A DNA stretch of 64,000 nt from Catonia carolina (lineage: Eukaryota; Arthropoda; Insecta; Hemiptera; Achilidae). Below are positions 22,682-33,623 of this stretch, in pieces (the stretch's first letter is position 1; each line of letters opens with the position of its first letter). A program made the translations under genes and the position numbers. Under the pieces are notes generated by a model. That model saw nothing but the letters and a program-made list of their open reading frames with translations, had not been told where the DNA came from and made no database searches. The stretch covers positions 372,923,720 through 372,987,719 of the forward strand of contig JAQMRL010000001.1 in assembly GCA_035578175.1 (NCBI GenBank), given 5' to 3'.

Positions 22682-23095
22682 TTTGATAAGTTTACTTTTT
22701 ATTAATTGGTAATATCTCCGTCATTATGCATGCAAATGAAAAAACTTTACATGATCAAACTTATTTTGTCTTTAAACGTTTCATAATTTCGATTATATAA
22801 TATTTTTTGATACACTGACTTTTAACGGAGATATTCGTAGTTTTTTGTTTACCCCTCCCTCTGAACTCCCCCATCCCTTTGTGATATTAAAAAAAATTAT
22901 AGCCTATTTTCATTTCGATTATGTCTAGAACCTAAATACCACAATTCATTGAATTTGATTCAGCGGTTCTTGCGTGATGCCATAACATACAAACAGACAA
23001 AAATTCAGCTGAACTTATTTTTGGTGTTTACTTGATAGATCTGGTGTAGAAACAAAATTTGGGGCATTTTGAAAAATTGTACAGAGACAATTACA
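22682..23095. other. Spacer between inverted B copies, possible repeat fragment
   Basis: About 415 bp separating B2 and the inverted B3. The segment GATTCAGCGGTTCTTGCGTG and ACATACAAACAGACAAAAATT (22955-23010) has the look of an interspersed insect repeat. I cannot assign it. Confidence 0.4.
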
Positions 23096-24027
23096 ATTTT
23101 TACTTTCTCTTGCCTATATAAATATATAGGAAGGAAAGTATTGTTTTCATGTAGATTTTTCGAAATCGAGTTTTCACCGGTTCTATGTGTTTTCAGACCC
23201 CCTGAACCCAAAAAACATGTTTTTAGCGATTGGTATGTGTGTGTGTGTGTGTGTGTCTGTGTGTGAACAGAATATCTCGAGAACGGAACATCGTACGAAC
23301 TTGAAACTTGAAACTTAAGTTACATACCACTACCGGACCCGACACGAACATTTTCATCAAAATCGGTCAACCGGAAGTAGTTGTTTATTCGTATAATTTT
23401 TCACTTTTTTGCGATTTTCTCAAAAACTGGTCCTACGATTTTTTTTTAAATCGCCTGGTTTACTCAATTTTTTATTCTCTACAAGATAGGGTAGGCGCCA
23501 TGATTGCTGAAATTCTGCGTGAGGCTGTTTTTACGTAAAAACATTTTCTTTTTAAGATTGCGGCTTTAATATGCATTTTAGCGCAAAACGTTATATAATA
23601 AAAGTTGTAGAGAATGTAAAATTCTACAACTTTAATTCCAAACATTTTTTTGTATGACGCTTAGTTTAGCGGTAATTAGCAATTTCTGTTTTTTTCTCAC
23701 GAAAACGTATGAAAAATCTATTTTTTTAAGATTTCGGCCTTAGAATGCATTTTACGACAAAAATGTATAAAATAAAATTTATAGGAAATTAAGAGATCTA
23801 CAACTTTTATTTTAAGCATTTTTTGTACAGTGCCTAGTTTAGCATGAATGAGCGATTTTCCGTATTTTTAAGCTAAACTGAGGTCGATTTTAATTTTGCG
23901 TATTTCACTAATGTTTTTTGAGGTTAGTTTTTTGTTCATTTCTAATGTTTTAATACTAATGTTAGGTTTATTGTTAATTATTTGCATTGGCAAGAGAAAG
24001 TTGTGTGAGTGTTTCACACCAGATTTT
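23096..24027 (-). mobile_element. Family B element, full copy B3
   Basis: Reverse-complement of B2 from ACTTTCTCTTGCCTATATA at 23102 to GAGTGTTTCACACCAG ending near 24022. Flanked by ATTTTT and ATTTTA. The microsatellite here is (TG)n at about 23235-23264. Together with B2 it makes a large inverted repeat with a 415-bp loop. Confidence 0.9.
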
Positions 24028-24494
24028 ATTTATACAGATAACTATAAAGTAGTATAGACCTACTCGGAAACAACTTAAAATTATCAACATAGTTACAAGA
24101 GTTGTACAAAGTTTTACAAGACGAAAAAACACAACAAGAATCTTACCACTGTAAAGTATTGGGCATTTCTTTTAATTGAGCCATGATATTTTTAAAGAGC
24201 TTGTTTGGGTATCTGAAACTTATAAATGTTTTAGTCATATTTTAAACTTATAAATGTTTGAGTGTACATACTTTTAACTAAATCCTTTACATAAGGCATC
24301 TTATCTTGACATAGGCCTAATGTTGCATTTGACAGACAAAATGGAATTCCAGTTGTGATCCTCACAAATTTTGATTGGAAGAACTGATATTTTTGTTTCT
24401 TTTAGCTGCTGTTCTAAATATTTGGAATCCAATTTTAAGCATAGGTCACAATACTTAAAACTCTTTTAGAAGATTAACAATATTAATTTACTTC
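24028..24494. other. No recognised feature
   Basis: Anonymous sequence between two B copies. Confidence 0.45.
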
Positions 24495-25278
24495 AAAAAA
24501 TCTGGTGTGAAACATTTACACGACTTTCTCCTGCCAATGCAAATAATGAACAATATAACCTAACATTAGTAACAAAAAATTAGAAATAAACAGAAAACTA
24601 ACCTCAAAAAAAACATCACCTTATTTTAATCATGAGTGAAAGACGCAAAATGAAAATCAACTTCAGTTTGTCTTTAAAATACGGAAAATCACTCTTTCAC
24701 TTAAACTAGGCTCTGTAGTGAAAAAATACTCCAAAAAAAGTTGTAGATCTTATAATTTCATATAAATTTGATATACACACTTTTGTGGTAAAATGCATAC
24801 TAAGGTTGAAATCTTAAAAAATCATCTTTTTACAAGTTTTCGTGAGAAAAAACAGAAAATCGCTAATTACCGCTAAACTAAGCGTTATACATAGAAATGT
24901 CATAAATAAAAGTTGTAGGATGTTAAATTCTCTACAACTTTTATTTATACATTTTTGCGCTAAACTGCATATTAAAGTCACACTCTTAAGAAAACCATTT
25001 TTTTACGAGAAAACAGCCTCCCCAAGAAGACATCTCAGCAGACTTGACGCCTATTCTATCTTGTAGAGCATAAAAAAATGTAGTAAATGAGACGATTTTT
25101 AAAACAATGTAGAAGCCGTTTTTGAGAAAATCGCAAAAAAGTGAAAAATGGACACGAATAAACTACTACTTTCGGTAGACCGATTTTGATGAAAATGTTC
25201 GTGTCGGGTCGGTAGCGGTGTCTAACTTAAGTTTCAAGTTCGTACGAGGTTCCGTTCTTGAGATATTCTGTTCACACA

Positions 25279-25333
<55 letters not shown>

Positions 25334-25473
25334 CAATCGCTAAAAACATGTGTTTTGGGTTTAGGGGGTCTGAAAACGTGAAGATTCGGTGAAAACTCGA
25401 TTTCGAAAAATCGACATGAAAAATTACCTACTTTCCTTCCTATACATTCATATAGGCAAGAGAAAGTAAAAAT
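24495..25473 (+). mobile_element. Family B element, full copy B4 with expanded CA tract
   Basis: Same structure as B2, from TCTGGTGTGAAACATTTACAC at about 24501 to GGCAAGAGAAAG and TAAAAAT at 25473, with AAAAAT on both sides. The internal microsatellite has grown to about 55 bp of CA repeats (25277-25330), far longer than in B2. Confidence 0.9.
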
Positions 25474-25845
25474 ATTTATACAGTACAACAAACATTTAAA
25501 TTATAACAATTTGTATCATAAATAATTTGAGATACATAAATCCAGAAAGAAAGAATATTTCTTTTTTAGAATTTTATTAAAATTTACACAAATATCTGGC
25601 CACGATAATTTAGATCAGTAAGCCTACATATGGGAGTACTATTGCGAGACAAATATGTCTCCCTTGGGAAACACTGGCTTTTGTATCTCCGTGATATATT
25701 TCTATGATCAAAAATGCTCCAGTTTTATATCAATGATTTATATTTTCTTACACAAAATAACAAATTATATTATACAAAACCTCCATCATTACAAATGGTA
25801 ATAGATTATTTATTTATTTTGATATTAATAAAAGTAAACACTGAA
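25474..25845. other. No recognised feature
   Basis: AT-rich; no supported feature. Confidence 0.45.
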
Positions 25846-25849
25846 AACC

Positions 25850-26480
25850 AAGTATGGAAAATTAAACGAAGTAGACCACTTCAACTATTTGGGTGAAATC
25901 ATTCAGCAAAACAGGTCAGACGCTCTAGCACTACAAAAAAGAATCGGGAGACTGGAGATGGCCTGCACACAGATGAAAAGTTTCTACAACAAAAGATTTA
26001 TCTCCCGCGACACTAAATTAAGACAACTAAATACAGTAGTCCTCCCCCAAGTTTTATACGCTGCGGAAACCTTGGCATCTCACAGAAAAGGAGAAATTGC
26101 GAAACTAGAAAAAATACACAAAAGATTCGCCCAAACAATATTAGGAGTGGTTTACGACCCGGAAACTAAAATACACAAAACCGATCAAACAAAACAGTGA
26201 TGAATTTCCTGGAAGAATCTTTGACTACGAAATTAAGAAAGAGACGACTACAATATTACGGACACTTAATGAGATTTAAGGACACAAACAACGAGACTTA
26301 TAAACTGATCAGGAGCCAAGAAGGACTTAAAACTAGAGATAGATGGCTAAAGGAGATAGAAGAGGACTTAATAACACTGGAAATCTCAGGCGACGACATT
26401 ATAAACGGAGAAATTAGACACAAAATCAAAACTTTTGGAAATTTCCAGTCTTCTGAGTCGAACATTAGAATCTGAACAGA
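25850..26480 (+). pseudogene. LINE RT C-terminal region, fairly preserved, frameshifted
   Basis: Reads EVDHFNYLGEIIQQNRSDAL, then RFISRDTKLRQLNTVVLPQV, LYAAETLASHRKGEIAKLEK and IHKRFAQTILG in one frame (to 26200). It continues in another frame with LRKRRLQYYGHLMRFKDTN and RDRWLKEIEEDL (26197-26475). The layout is that of a LINE RT C-terminal region: YLG motif, LY..ET block, LEKI.R..LR.ILG, then KRRL.YYGHL.R. One frameshift at about 26197 breaks the frame. It differs in sequence from the MKFYK..AAPILLYGSE family elsewhere in the window. 5'-truncated. Confidence 0.75.
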
Positions 26481-26693
26481 AGAAGGAAAACAAGTGGTGA
26501 GTAAAAAAATGAAAGAATACCACCCAAGAGGAGACAGCTCAAGAAACAACTTAAAGAGAAAACTGACTTTACCTACATAACTAGTGCTTTCTTAATAGGA
26601 CTAAAAATAAGTATACAAGTTATTATTCTTTTTGAGTAAGGTATTTATGAAATAATATCTCGCACGAATTCTATACAATAGTAGTACAATTAC

Positions 26694-26965
26694 ACAACAA
26701 CCCTGCTAATCCGAATTAGTTGGGATCAATACCAGCGTCGGATTTTGTAATGTTCCGATTATCCCAAAAAGATGTACATAATGACAAAAAATAATTCAAA
26801 AGTAGCTAATTTTGTAACACGGTGCGGGTTATTTAATATTCAGAAGCAGTAAAAGCATTGAAGTATGTAGAGCATCACAACGATACGCCCACAGACGTCA
26901 TGTTTATGAAGGTGCTGACGAAATATTGGGTCATGGTCCAGATATTCGGTATTACGTTAGCAAAC
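26694..26965 (+). repeat. Possible pogo/Tigger-type DNA transposon relic
   Basis: CCTGCTAATCCGAATTAGT, GGGATCAATACCAGCGTCGG and TTCCGATTATCCC resemble the 'ATAATCCG' rich termini of Tigger/pogo elements. A following reading EAVKALKYVEHHNDTPTDVM, FMKVLTKYW resembles a Jerky/Tigger transposase segment. No second terminus was found and the frame is short. Confidence 0.4.
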
Positions 26966-27167
26966 AATAAGGGATTTTATATAGCCAGGCTGTAGTGAAA
27001 ATGAATATTTTTTTTATAATTGCTAATGAACTAGAAATTTTTTTTACCAGTAACTTATTTATACTGTAACTACATCTTGAAGAACTTGGTTATGTTCTTC
27101 TATTCTCAACTTCTAATGTTTTAAATTTAACTATTTAGGTTTGAAAGCACATTTAAAATATTTTTGG

Positions 27168-27345
27168 TCACCTTCGTAGCCCAGTGGTTAGCGTGCTACA
27201 CTGCAAAGTGGAGGTCCCGGGTTCGATTCCCGGCCACGATCTGAAAAAATATTTAAAGTTCAACCCACCGTTTAACCCAATGTAATCACTAATAACCAAA
27301 ATGTTGATTAAACTTAAACTTAATTTTTTTTCTTATAGAATTACT
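27168..27345 (+). mobile_element. tRNA-derived SINE family H, copy H1
   Basis: The head CCTTCGTAGCCCAGTGG and TTAGCGTGCTACACTGC contains an A box (TAGCCCAGTGG). CCCGGGTTCGATTCCCGG is a perfect T-arm/B box. The acceptor stem does not close (ACCTTCG against CCACGAT), so it is not a functional tRNA. The body AACCCACCGTTTAACCC and ATCACTAATAACCAA is shared with 42640-42805. It ends in an A/T-rich tail. Confidence 0.7.
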
Positions 27346-27369
27346 TATTTTCTATCATATAACGCAACT

Positions 27370-27528
27370 GGCTTCTACCCCGGGGTCCCGGGTACGATTT
27401 CCGGTCAGGTCTGATAATTATAATATATAATTATATATAATATTATATATAATATAATCATATATAATCATTCTCCACCGTCTGCATTAGCGGAAATTGC
27501 AAAATAGTCACACGTAAAACAAAAAAAT
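27370..27528 (+). mobile_element. SINE family E, copy E3, with AT expansion
   Basis: GGTCCCGGGTACGATTTCC is a mutated B box. It is followed by CAGGTCTGATAATTATAAT and ~55 bp of AT-dinucleotide-like repeats (27415-27468), then the family E body CACCGTCTGCATTAGCGG, a diverged ATAGTCACACGTAAAACA and an A-run. The A box is not recognisable. Confidence 0.7.
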
Positions 27529-28418
27529 ATATACGTTTCATTTTAAAACACGTAAAAATCATTTTAAAAAATATTAGTAATTAGTTCAAATTATCAGAAA
27601 TATTATATTAACGGGGTTTCTGTGTATTTAAATATAATTAAGATAGTCCTAAAAGATTGTATAACCTCTAAATATATTGCAATAATTAATTAAAAAACAA
27701 CAATAATAAAAAAGGAATTTCGTAATAATTATTACATTAATTAGTAATAAAAGTTTTAAAATCGTGAAGAAATCTTTCGTGAAATTTAACTTTTCCATTT
27801 TCATTTACAAAGTATAAAGTATTAAACAGCTACTTCTACTTTCCTAAAAGTTAAAACGCATTTTAAAAAAAACTTTTAACAAAACTTATAAATTAGCACT
27901 TGTCAACGTTTCAACAAAACGAATTAGATAAATGAATACTATAATTATATCTTAAAAATATAGGTGCAGAGTACAATTTTACCAGAACTTACTCCAGAGT
28001 ATATCTTTCGGGTATAAAATGAAGAATGATATTTATACCTTTCATTGTAAACTAATTAATGAGTTATACAAAATGATTTATTGCCTAATAGAGAAATAAA
28101 AAATTAAATTTATTTTTCCGTGTTAACACCGCTTTAACTATTATTATGTTTTTACATAAAACCGCAAAATTTAAGCGTACAAAAACTTTCACAACTATTA
28201 ACCAACAAAAATCGTAGAACTAAACAAGTAGTAAGCTGCGGAAAACCTATATTGTTCAATAATTACGAAAATGTGACCTTACACTAACGTAAAGAAAGAT
28301 AACTCATAACCCTGATACCCTTGATTTGATATCCTGTATTCCTTTATTCCTTTTATAACTATTAATAAACTAACAAACGATCCATAATTTATTACACAAA
28401 TCAAATCTTTAATAAAAT
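27529..28418. other. AT-rich stretch with no recognised feature
   Basis: No gene or repeat supported. Confidence 0.5.
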
Positions 28419-29754
28419 CTGTTGAGAAACACTAAAACGACTTTCTCTTGCCAACATAAATAATGAAAACGTATAACCTATGTTTAATCATGAGTAAACA
28501 ACATAAAATGAAAAACATAACCTAATTTTACCCATGAGAGAATGACACAAAATGAAAATTAACCTCTGTTGGAATTCATTACTTTAATGAAAAAATATGC
28601 CTATAACGGGCAGATGGAGTGTTAAATTAATTGAACTCGACCTGTTGGTTCTAGGGCTACAAAAAATAGTTATTTTTCTTATCACATAGTTAGCCAATTA
28701 TATGACTGAAGTATTTAAGAACAGAAGAGGTAGAGGTGTAAAAGACACTATTCAGAGTTATCTCCTCTGAGAGTAATGAATTTCACTATACAGCCAGACC
28801 CTGTGGTGAATGAAGTGAATGTGTCACTTGCAGGGTGGAAAGTGGGTGCTTTTCGGAGGGCCTGGCGTGCTGATAAGGATACTTTTTCTACTGAGTGAGC
28901 AAGGCAATAGTAAACCACCTCACTCCTCCTTTTTACTTAGTAAAACCTCTAGAGGTTCAAACCAGTCTTTTAGCTGTTGACCTAAACAACAACAACAATG
29001 AAAAAATACGGAAAATTACTAATTCAAAACTATGCTCCGTTAACAAATGCTTGAAATAAAAGTTGTAGGTTTTTCATTTTCTGTAATTAGTTATATACTT
29101 CTGTAATAAACTACGGTTTTTTTGTAAATCTAATTTTGTCGCAATCATTAAAAAAAAACATTTTTTACTAAATTCAAAGCGCAAAATACAGAAAATCACT
29201 AATGGTTGCTAAAATTAGCGCTGTGGAAAAGATATATTAAAATACAAGTTAAAGGTTTTATTAATTTTCTGCAACTTTGAGTTTAATACGCTTTTGTCCT
29301 AAAATGCTTATTAAAGCCGCAATCTTAAAAAAAAATTACCACGAGAGCACAGCCCTACGAATTTCAGCAGACGTGTCGCTTACCCTATCTTGTAGAACAC
29401 AAAAATTAGTAAACAAAGCGATTTTAAACAAAATCGTAAAAGCCGTTTTTGAAAAAAATCTCAAAAAAATGAAAAATATCACAACAAAACTACCTACTAA
29501 TTCCAATTGACCGATTTTAATGAAAGTTTTTGAGTTGGGACCCCTCATGATACCTAACCTATATTCCACGTTTCAAATTCGTACGCCATTCCGTGCTTTA
29601 GATATTTACACAGAAACAGACCAAAAGTAAAAACATGTTTTTGGGTTCAGGGGACCTGAAAACGTGTGTTTTCGGTAAATACTCGATTTCGAAAAATCGA
29701 CTTGAAAACAATTCTTTCCTTTTCTTATACTTTCATATAGGGCAAGAAAAAGTC
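28419..29754 (+). repeat. Family B element, old copy B5, split by family A
   Basis: Left part 28419-28597 starts CTGTTGAGAAACACTAAAACG and ACTTTCTCTTGCCAACA. The right part 29009-29754 runs from GGAAAATTACTAATTC through GGGTTCAGGGGACCTGAAAACG to the terminus near GGGCAAGAAAAAGT. It is the most diverged B copy in the window, and its (CA)n tract is essentially lost. The family A insertion at 28598-28996 is therefore younger than this B copy. Confidence 0.82.
28598..28996 (+). mobile_element. Family A retroposon, copy 3 (full length, inside B5)
   Basis: 399 bp, bounded by the 12-bp direct repeat AATGAAAAAATA (28586-28597 and 28997-29008). Begins TGCCTATAACGGGCAGATGG and ends CCTAAACAACAACAAC. 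This copy fixes both ends of family A: a defined 5' end and a (CAA)n 3' tail. Confidence 0.93.
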
Positions 29755-30302
29755 CAAATCAACAGAGATGGAATAGACTACTCTATTTTTACTCAGAACT
29801 TATTACGTACAGGAAGGAATCGACCTAATGTTACATTCTTCCAGTATTCAGGCACAGAAGTTCAATTTGTAAAAGGCAACCCCGTCTTACTCATATAGGA
29901 GCTTTCTTTACGACTCAATACTGTGTAGTGAGCAATTTTAGCCTACGCTCTGTTAGTGCAGTAGGCTGATGTTATAAGTACATCCGTAGTTGGAATCCAA
30001 TCAAGTAAGGATATTCAGTGAATTGGATACGTGAGTAGGGATCTTATTAACCGAACGAAATTGCCTATATCCTGAGTAATAAAGTAATAGGTCTGTATTA
30101 CACACGTAACTAACACATATCTCGAGATGCAATATCAAAATAATCTTTTACGTGTAATAAAAATTCAGTATTGTATAATATTATTACTTACCGTACAAAT
30201 AAAACAATAAAAAGAATGCTAGTCCGTAACTAAAATATTACCTCAAAGAATATTTTACATTTATATTTATCTTTACATTTACCATCACTTCTACATTGTT
30301 CT
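29755..30302. other. No recognised feature
   Basis: Anonymous; an 87-codon frame at 29635-29898 begins inside B5 and is treated as chance. Confidence 0.45.
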
Positions 30303-30312
30303 TTCTAACATT

Positions 30313-30631
30313 TTTTTATCCCTACTGTGTGTACGTGGCAATCTGTTCAATTCAGAACAATAAGCAACCCCATGACTCAATGAGATAAGGATGACGTGTA
30401 TGACGTGTAAATAAGGTGTAGTCATGTACAGACCCAGGTCGACCATTCCTGAGACTATGGTTAATTTAACCCCAACTATCAAAGTACACTGTTAACCACT
30501 GGTTAGTATTCAAACCCGTACAAAAGTAACTACCTTTACTAGGATTTGAACCAGGAACCTTCGTTTCCGAAAATTAGCTGTTAAATAGCTGACTAATGGC
30601 GACGACTTTACCTCTAGACCAACCCGGTGGA
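30313..30631 (-). mobile_element. tRNA-derived SINE family G, copy G3 (full length)
   Basis: Flanked by TTCTAACATT (30303-30312) and TTCTGACATT (30632-30641), a 10-bp duplication with one mismatch. On the minus strand the head CACCGGGTTGGTCTAGAGG carries an A box (TGGTCTAGAGG). AAGGTTCCTGGTTCAAATCC is the B box, separated by a long variable region with TCAGCTATTTAACAGCT. The body GGTTAACAGTG, GGTTAAATTAACCATAG and GAATGGTCGACC leads to ...GTACACACAGTAGGGATA plus an A-run. Confidence 0.88.
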
Positions 30632-30671
30632 TTCTGACATTAAATAATTCAATTTTGTAATATTTTTTTTA

Positions 30672-30965
30672 AACCCATCGGGTTGCTCAAGGAATAAAGT
30701 CGTCGCCGCTAGTCAGCTGTTTAACTGATTTTCAGAGACGAAGGTTCCTGATTTTAGATTTTCAAATTTAAAAAAAAATTAAAATTTTTCAAATTTTAGA
30801 AGAAGTACTTTTATACGGATTTGAATACTAGGCAGCGGTTACCGGTATACTTTGATGGTTGAGGTTTAATTAACCATACTCTCTCCGGAATGGTCGGCCT
30901 GAGTTCGTACAAGAATACACCTCATTTACACGTCACACATATTATCCTCATCTCCCATTTCTGAA
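30672..30965 (+). repeat. SINE family G, copy G4, head-to-head with G3
   Basis: Starts ACCCATCGGGTTGCTCAAG and AATAAAGTCGTCGCC, then GTCAGCTGTTTAACTGATTTT and GAAGGTTCCTG. The B box area has been disrupted by a ~55-bp A/T insertion (30760-30800). It continues GTATTTGAATACTAGGCAG, GTTTAATTAACCATACTC and GAATGGTCGGCC. It faces G3 across about 40 bp, so the two could fold into a long imperfect hairpin. Confidence 0.8.
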
Positions 30966-31465
30966 ATGAAAAGATACCGGAGTTTAAGTACCATCTAAAC
31001 CAAAAAATATACACCAAACAAAAAAGTGTCAATTACCTATCCGCAAAATATTACAAAACCGCTAGAAACACAACGGTTAGTGCATTGTCAATGCTAGTGT
31101 TCAACGAATTACATGCATCCTGTTACCAAATGACAAAATATTTTCTACTCAACATTAATTTGATGACAGATTTTTAAAAAACCATCATAGGACTTCAATG
31201 CCATTAACCTCAAATTTAAAATCTGTACTTTTTGAGCGATTTTAAATTACTGAATGAATAAATACAAAAAAATGATATAAGACATTGTCATCTCCGTCAA
31301 TCTTTCTTAACTGTCGTCAAAAATAAAATAATATAAAACTACAATTTAACAGCATCTGGGTTACAAAAATTATATTTAAATTACTCTAATGGAGTAATGA
31401 GTTACAGAGTACATAAAAATGCTTTCTACCGGATATAAAATAAATTGCATGATTAACTTATATTT
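30966..31465. other. No recognised feature
   Basis: AT-rich; nothing supported. Confidence 0.45.
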
Positions 31466-31471
31466 AGTGGT

Positions 31472-32287
31472 ACGTAATTTTCTTATTTAGGAAATAGATT
31501 CGAATAAAGGCGAATTTGCCAGTATATGCTATAAATACGATTTTATTAAAATATTTAATTCATTTCCGCGAAATTTCGATAATTATCATTTATTTAATGA
31601 AAATTTTGAAGAATCAGACTATCCACTTCTGCACATATTGTGGAGTAAATAAGAAGATTTAAAGCATTTTTTCAGCGTCAATGTGAAATTTCTTAAGGCG
31701 AAAAAACAAAAAGAATTTTGTCAAATGAAAATGGCGAAATCCATCAAGAGCACAAGCACAGCATTATTTTGAAGACAGCGGCACAGAAGAGTTTAGATAA
31801 ATTGTCTGCACAAATGACATCCAAAATGACCAACGAAGCCAGGACGTTGGAAAATTATTTTGTCTATCTGTTAATATCCACCGTAAGCTAATTTTCGTAT
31901 TTACGAAATAGATGCGAATAAAGATTAAATTTGCCAGTACATGCTACAAATACGACTTTTTTAAAATTTTAATACATTTTCGTGAAATTTCAATAATTAT
32001 CATTTATTTTATGAAAATTTAGAAGAATCAGACTATCCACTTGCGCACATATTGTGGAGTAAATAAGAAAATTTAAAGTATTCTCTTCAGCATCATCGTG
32101 AAGTTTCTTTTAGTGAAAAACAAAAACCATTTTGTGAAAATGGCGAAATCCATCAAGAGCACAAGTACAGCATTATTCTGAAGACAGCAGCACAGAAGAA
32201 TTTAGATAAATTGTCTGCAAAAAATGACATCCAAACTAACCAACGAAGCCTACCAAGAAATTGGGAAATTATTTTATCCATCTATAG
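31472..32287 (+). repeat. Two-unit tandem duplication (~410-bp unit) with a possible coding relic
   Basis: Unit 1 (about 31472-31885) and unit 2 (about 31886-32287) align along their length. Shared words are GAATCAGACTATCCACTT, CACATATTGTGGAGTAAATA, GGCGAAATCCATCAAGAGCA and TTTAGATAAATTGTCTGCA. In both units one frame stays open for about 50 residues: ENGEIHQEHKHSIILKTAAQ then KSLDKLSAQ in unit 1, and ENGEIHQEHKYSIILKTAAQ then KNLDKLSAK in unit 2. The frame diverges afterwards. No protein family is recognised. Confidence 0.8.
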
Positions 32288-32794
32288 TAGCAGCAGCCGG
32301 GCCTACATCATCTATGAACATAAATTTCACCTCGGCAAACTTCTCTAAAATACCATTTTTCAAAGACATACCACATGGATGGATATACTCATTTTCATAG
32401 GCACAAAATGATTTTCATACTTAAAGTGATTAACCAAGAAACTCCTGTTGATGTCATCGAAATTTTAGTGTTGTTGTTTAGGTCATCAGCCGAAAGACTG
32501 GTTTGAACCTGTAGAGGTTTTACTAAGTAAAATGAGGAGTGAGGTGGTTTACTTTTGCCTTCCTCACTGAATGGAAAAGTACGCTTATCAACATGCCGAG
32601 CCCTCTGAAAAGCACGTATTTTCCACTCTGTTTACAGAGTGGAAATACGAACAGAGTGGAAGTGAACGTGTCATTTATGACACGTTCACTTTATTCATCA
32701 CATGGTCTGGCTGTATAATGAAATTCATTACTTTCAGAGGAGATAACTCTGATTAGTGTCTTTTACATCTCTACCTCTTCTGTTCTTAAATGAT

Positions 32795-33490
32795 CTTCTT
32801 CTTCTTTCAAACAGGGATTAGGCCATGGCCTGTTCCGACTCGCATTCAGCTTATATTAATAATTTTAGAAAACAGTTCCCTCAATATTAAATATGTAATT
32901 CAGTTTGATTAATATTTTATCAATGATAAATTTAATTCAATCGTATAACATTTGTTTTTTTTTATCCTTATGGTACTAATCATTGCCACCTTTTCCGTGG
33001 CCTGCCTATATCTCTTTTGCCTACCGGCTGATACTTGAAAATTTTTAGTGGAAGCCTATCGGCTGACATTCGTTCAACATGTTCTTTCCATTGTTGGCGA
33101 TACGATGCAACTCTCTCATTCAGGCAGAAGATGTTCAGCTCCTTCCTTATTTCCTCATTCCTGATGTGATCTCTCCTGTCACAGCCCTTAGTTCTGCGAA
33201 GAAATCTCATCTCCGCTGCCTGCACTTTACTCTTAAGTGGTTTTGATGTTACCCAAGATTCACTACCATAGAGGAGTATTGGAGCTGCCATTGTTTTATA
33301 AAATTTCATTTTTGTGTTTGTGGTAGCTTTTTTCCCCAATGTCCTACTGATACTTCCACAAATCATTTGGAACTTTCCTATTTTCTTCTACACATCCATT
33401 TCATCTTTGTAACTTATGTCACAGCCCAGATATGTGAATTGAGACACTTGCTCCAATACTTTGTTGTCTATCACAATTTTAGATTTTTTT
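32795..33490 (-). mobile_element. 5'-truncated non-LTR retrotransposon inserted in family A
   Basis: Flanked by the 12-bp direct repeat TTCTTAAATGAT (32783-32794 and 33491-33502). On the minus strand it begins in the RT C-terminal region (KIVIDNKVLEQVSQFTYLGC) and ends with a GAA-type microsatellite tail (the CTTCTTCTTC at 32795). 5' truncation plus target duplication is the signature of target-primed reverse transcription. Confidence 0.9.
32980..33470 (-). pseudogene. LINE reverse transcriptase C-terminal fragment
   Basis: Within the LINE above. VLEQVSQFTYLGCDISYKDE lies upstream; after a short frame break the 128-residue segment 32980-33366 reads MICGSISRTLGKKATTNTKM, KFYKTMAAPILLYGSESWVT, KVQAAEMRFLRRTKGCDRRD, HIRNEEIRKELNIF and KRDIGRPRKRWQ. 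These are the RT thumb and C-terminal blocks of a non-LTR retrotransposon. The catalytic YADD part is not present. The low level of damage makes it one of the youngest LINE copies here. Confidence 0.85.
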
Positions 33491-33623
33491 TTCTTAAATG
33501 ATTCAGTCATATAATTGGCTGACCATGTGATAAGAAACAGAACAATTTTTTTTAGCCCTGCAATGAACAGATTGAGTGTAAATAATTTGACACTCCATCT
33601 TGTGTTATGGGCAGAGAAATTTT

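Larger units (their letters stand above)
32467..33615 (-). mobile_element. Family A retroposon, copy 4, split by a LINE
   Basis: Family A pieces 32467-32794 and 33503-33615 are flanked by GAAATTTT (32459-32466 and 33616-33623). An A-specific local inverted duplication is present around 32618-32690 (ACTCTGTTTACAGAGTGG, GACACGTTCA repeated inverted), adding about 50 bp not found in other copies. Between the pieces lies a 696-bp LINE 3' end with its own target duplication. Confidence 0.9.

Noticed and set aside
27172..27245. Candidate functional tRNA gene
   Set aside because: A and B boxes and a perfect T arm are present, but the acceptor stem does not pair and the sequence continues into a SINE body shared with another locus; it is a SINE head.
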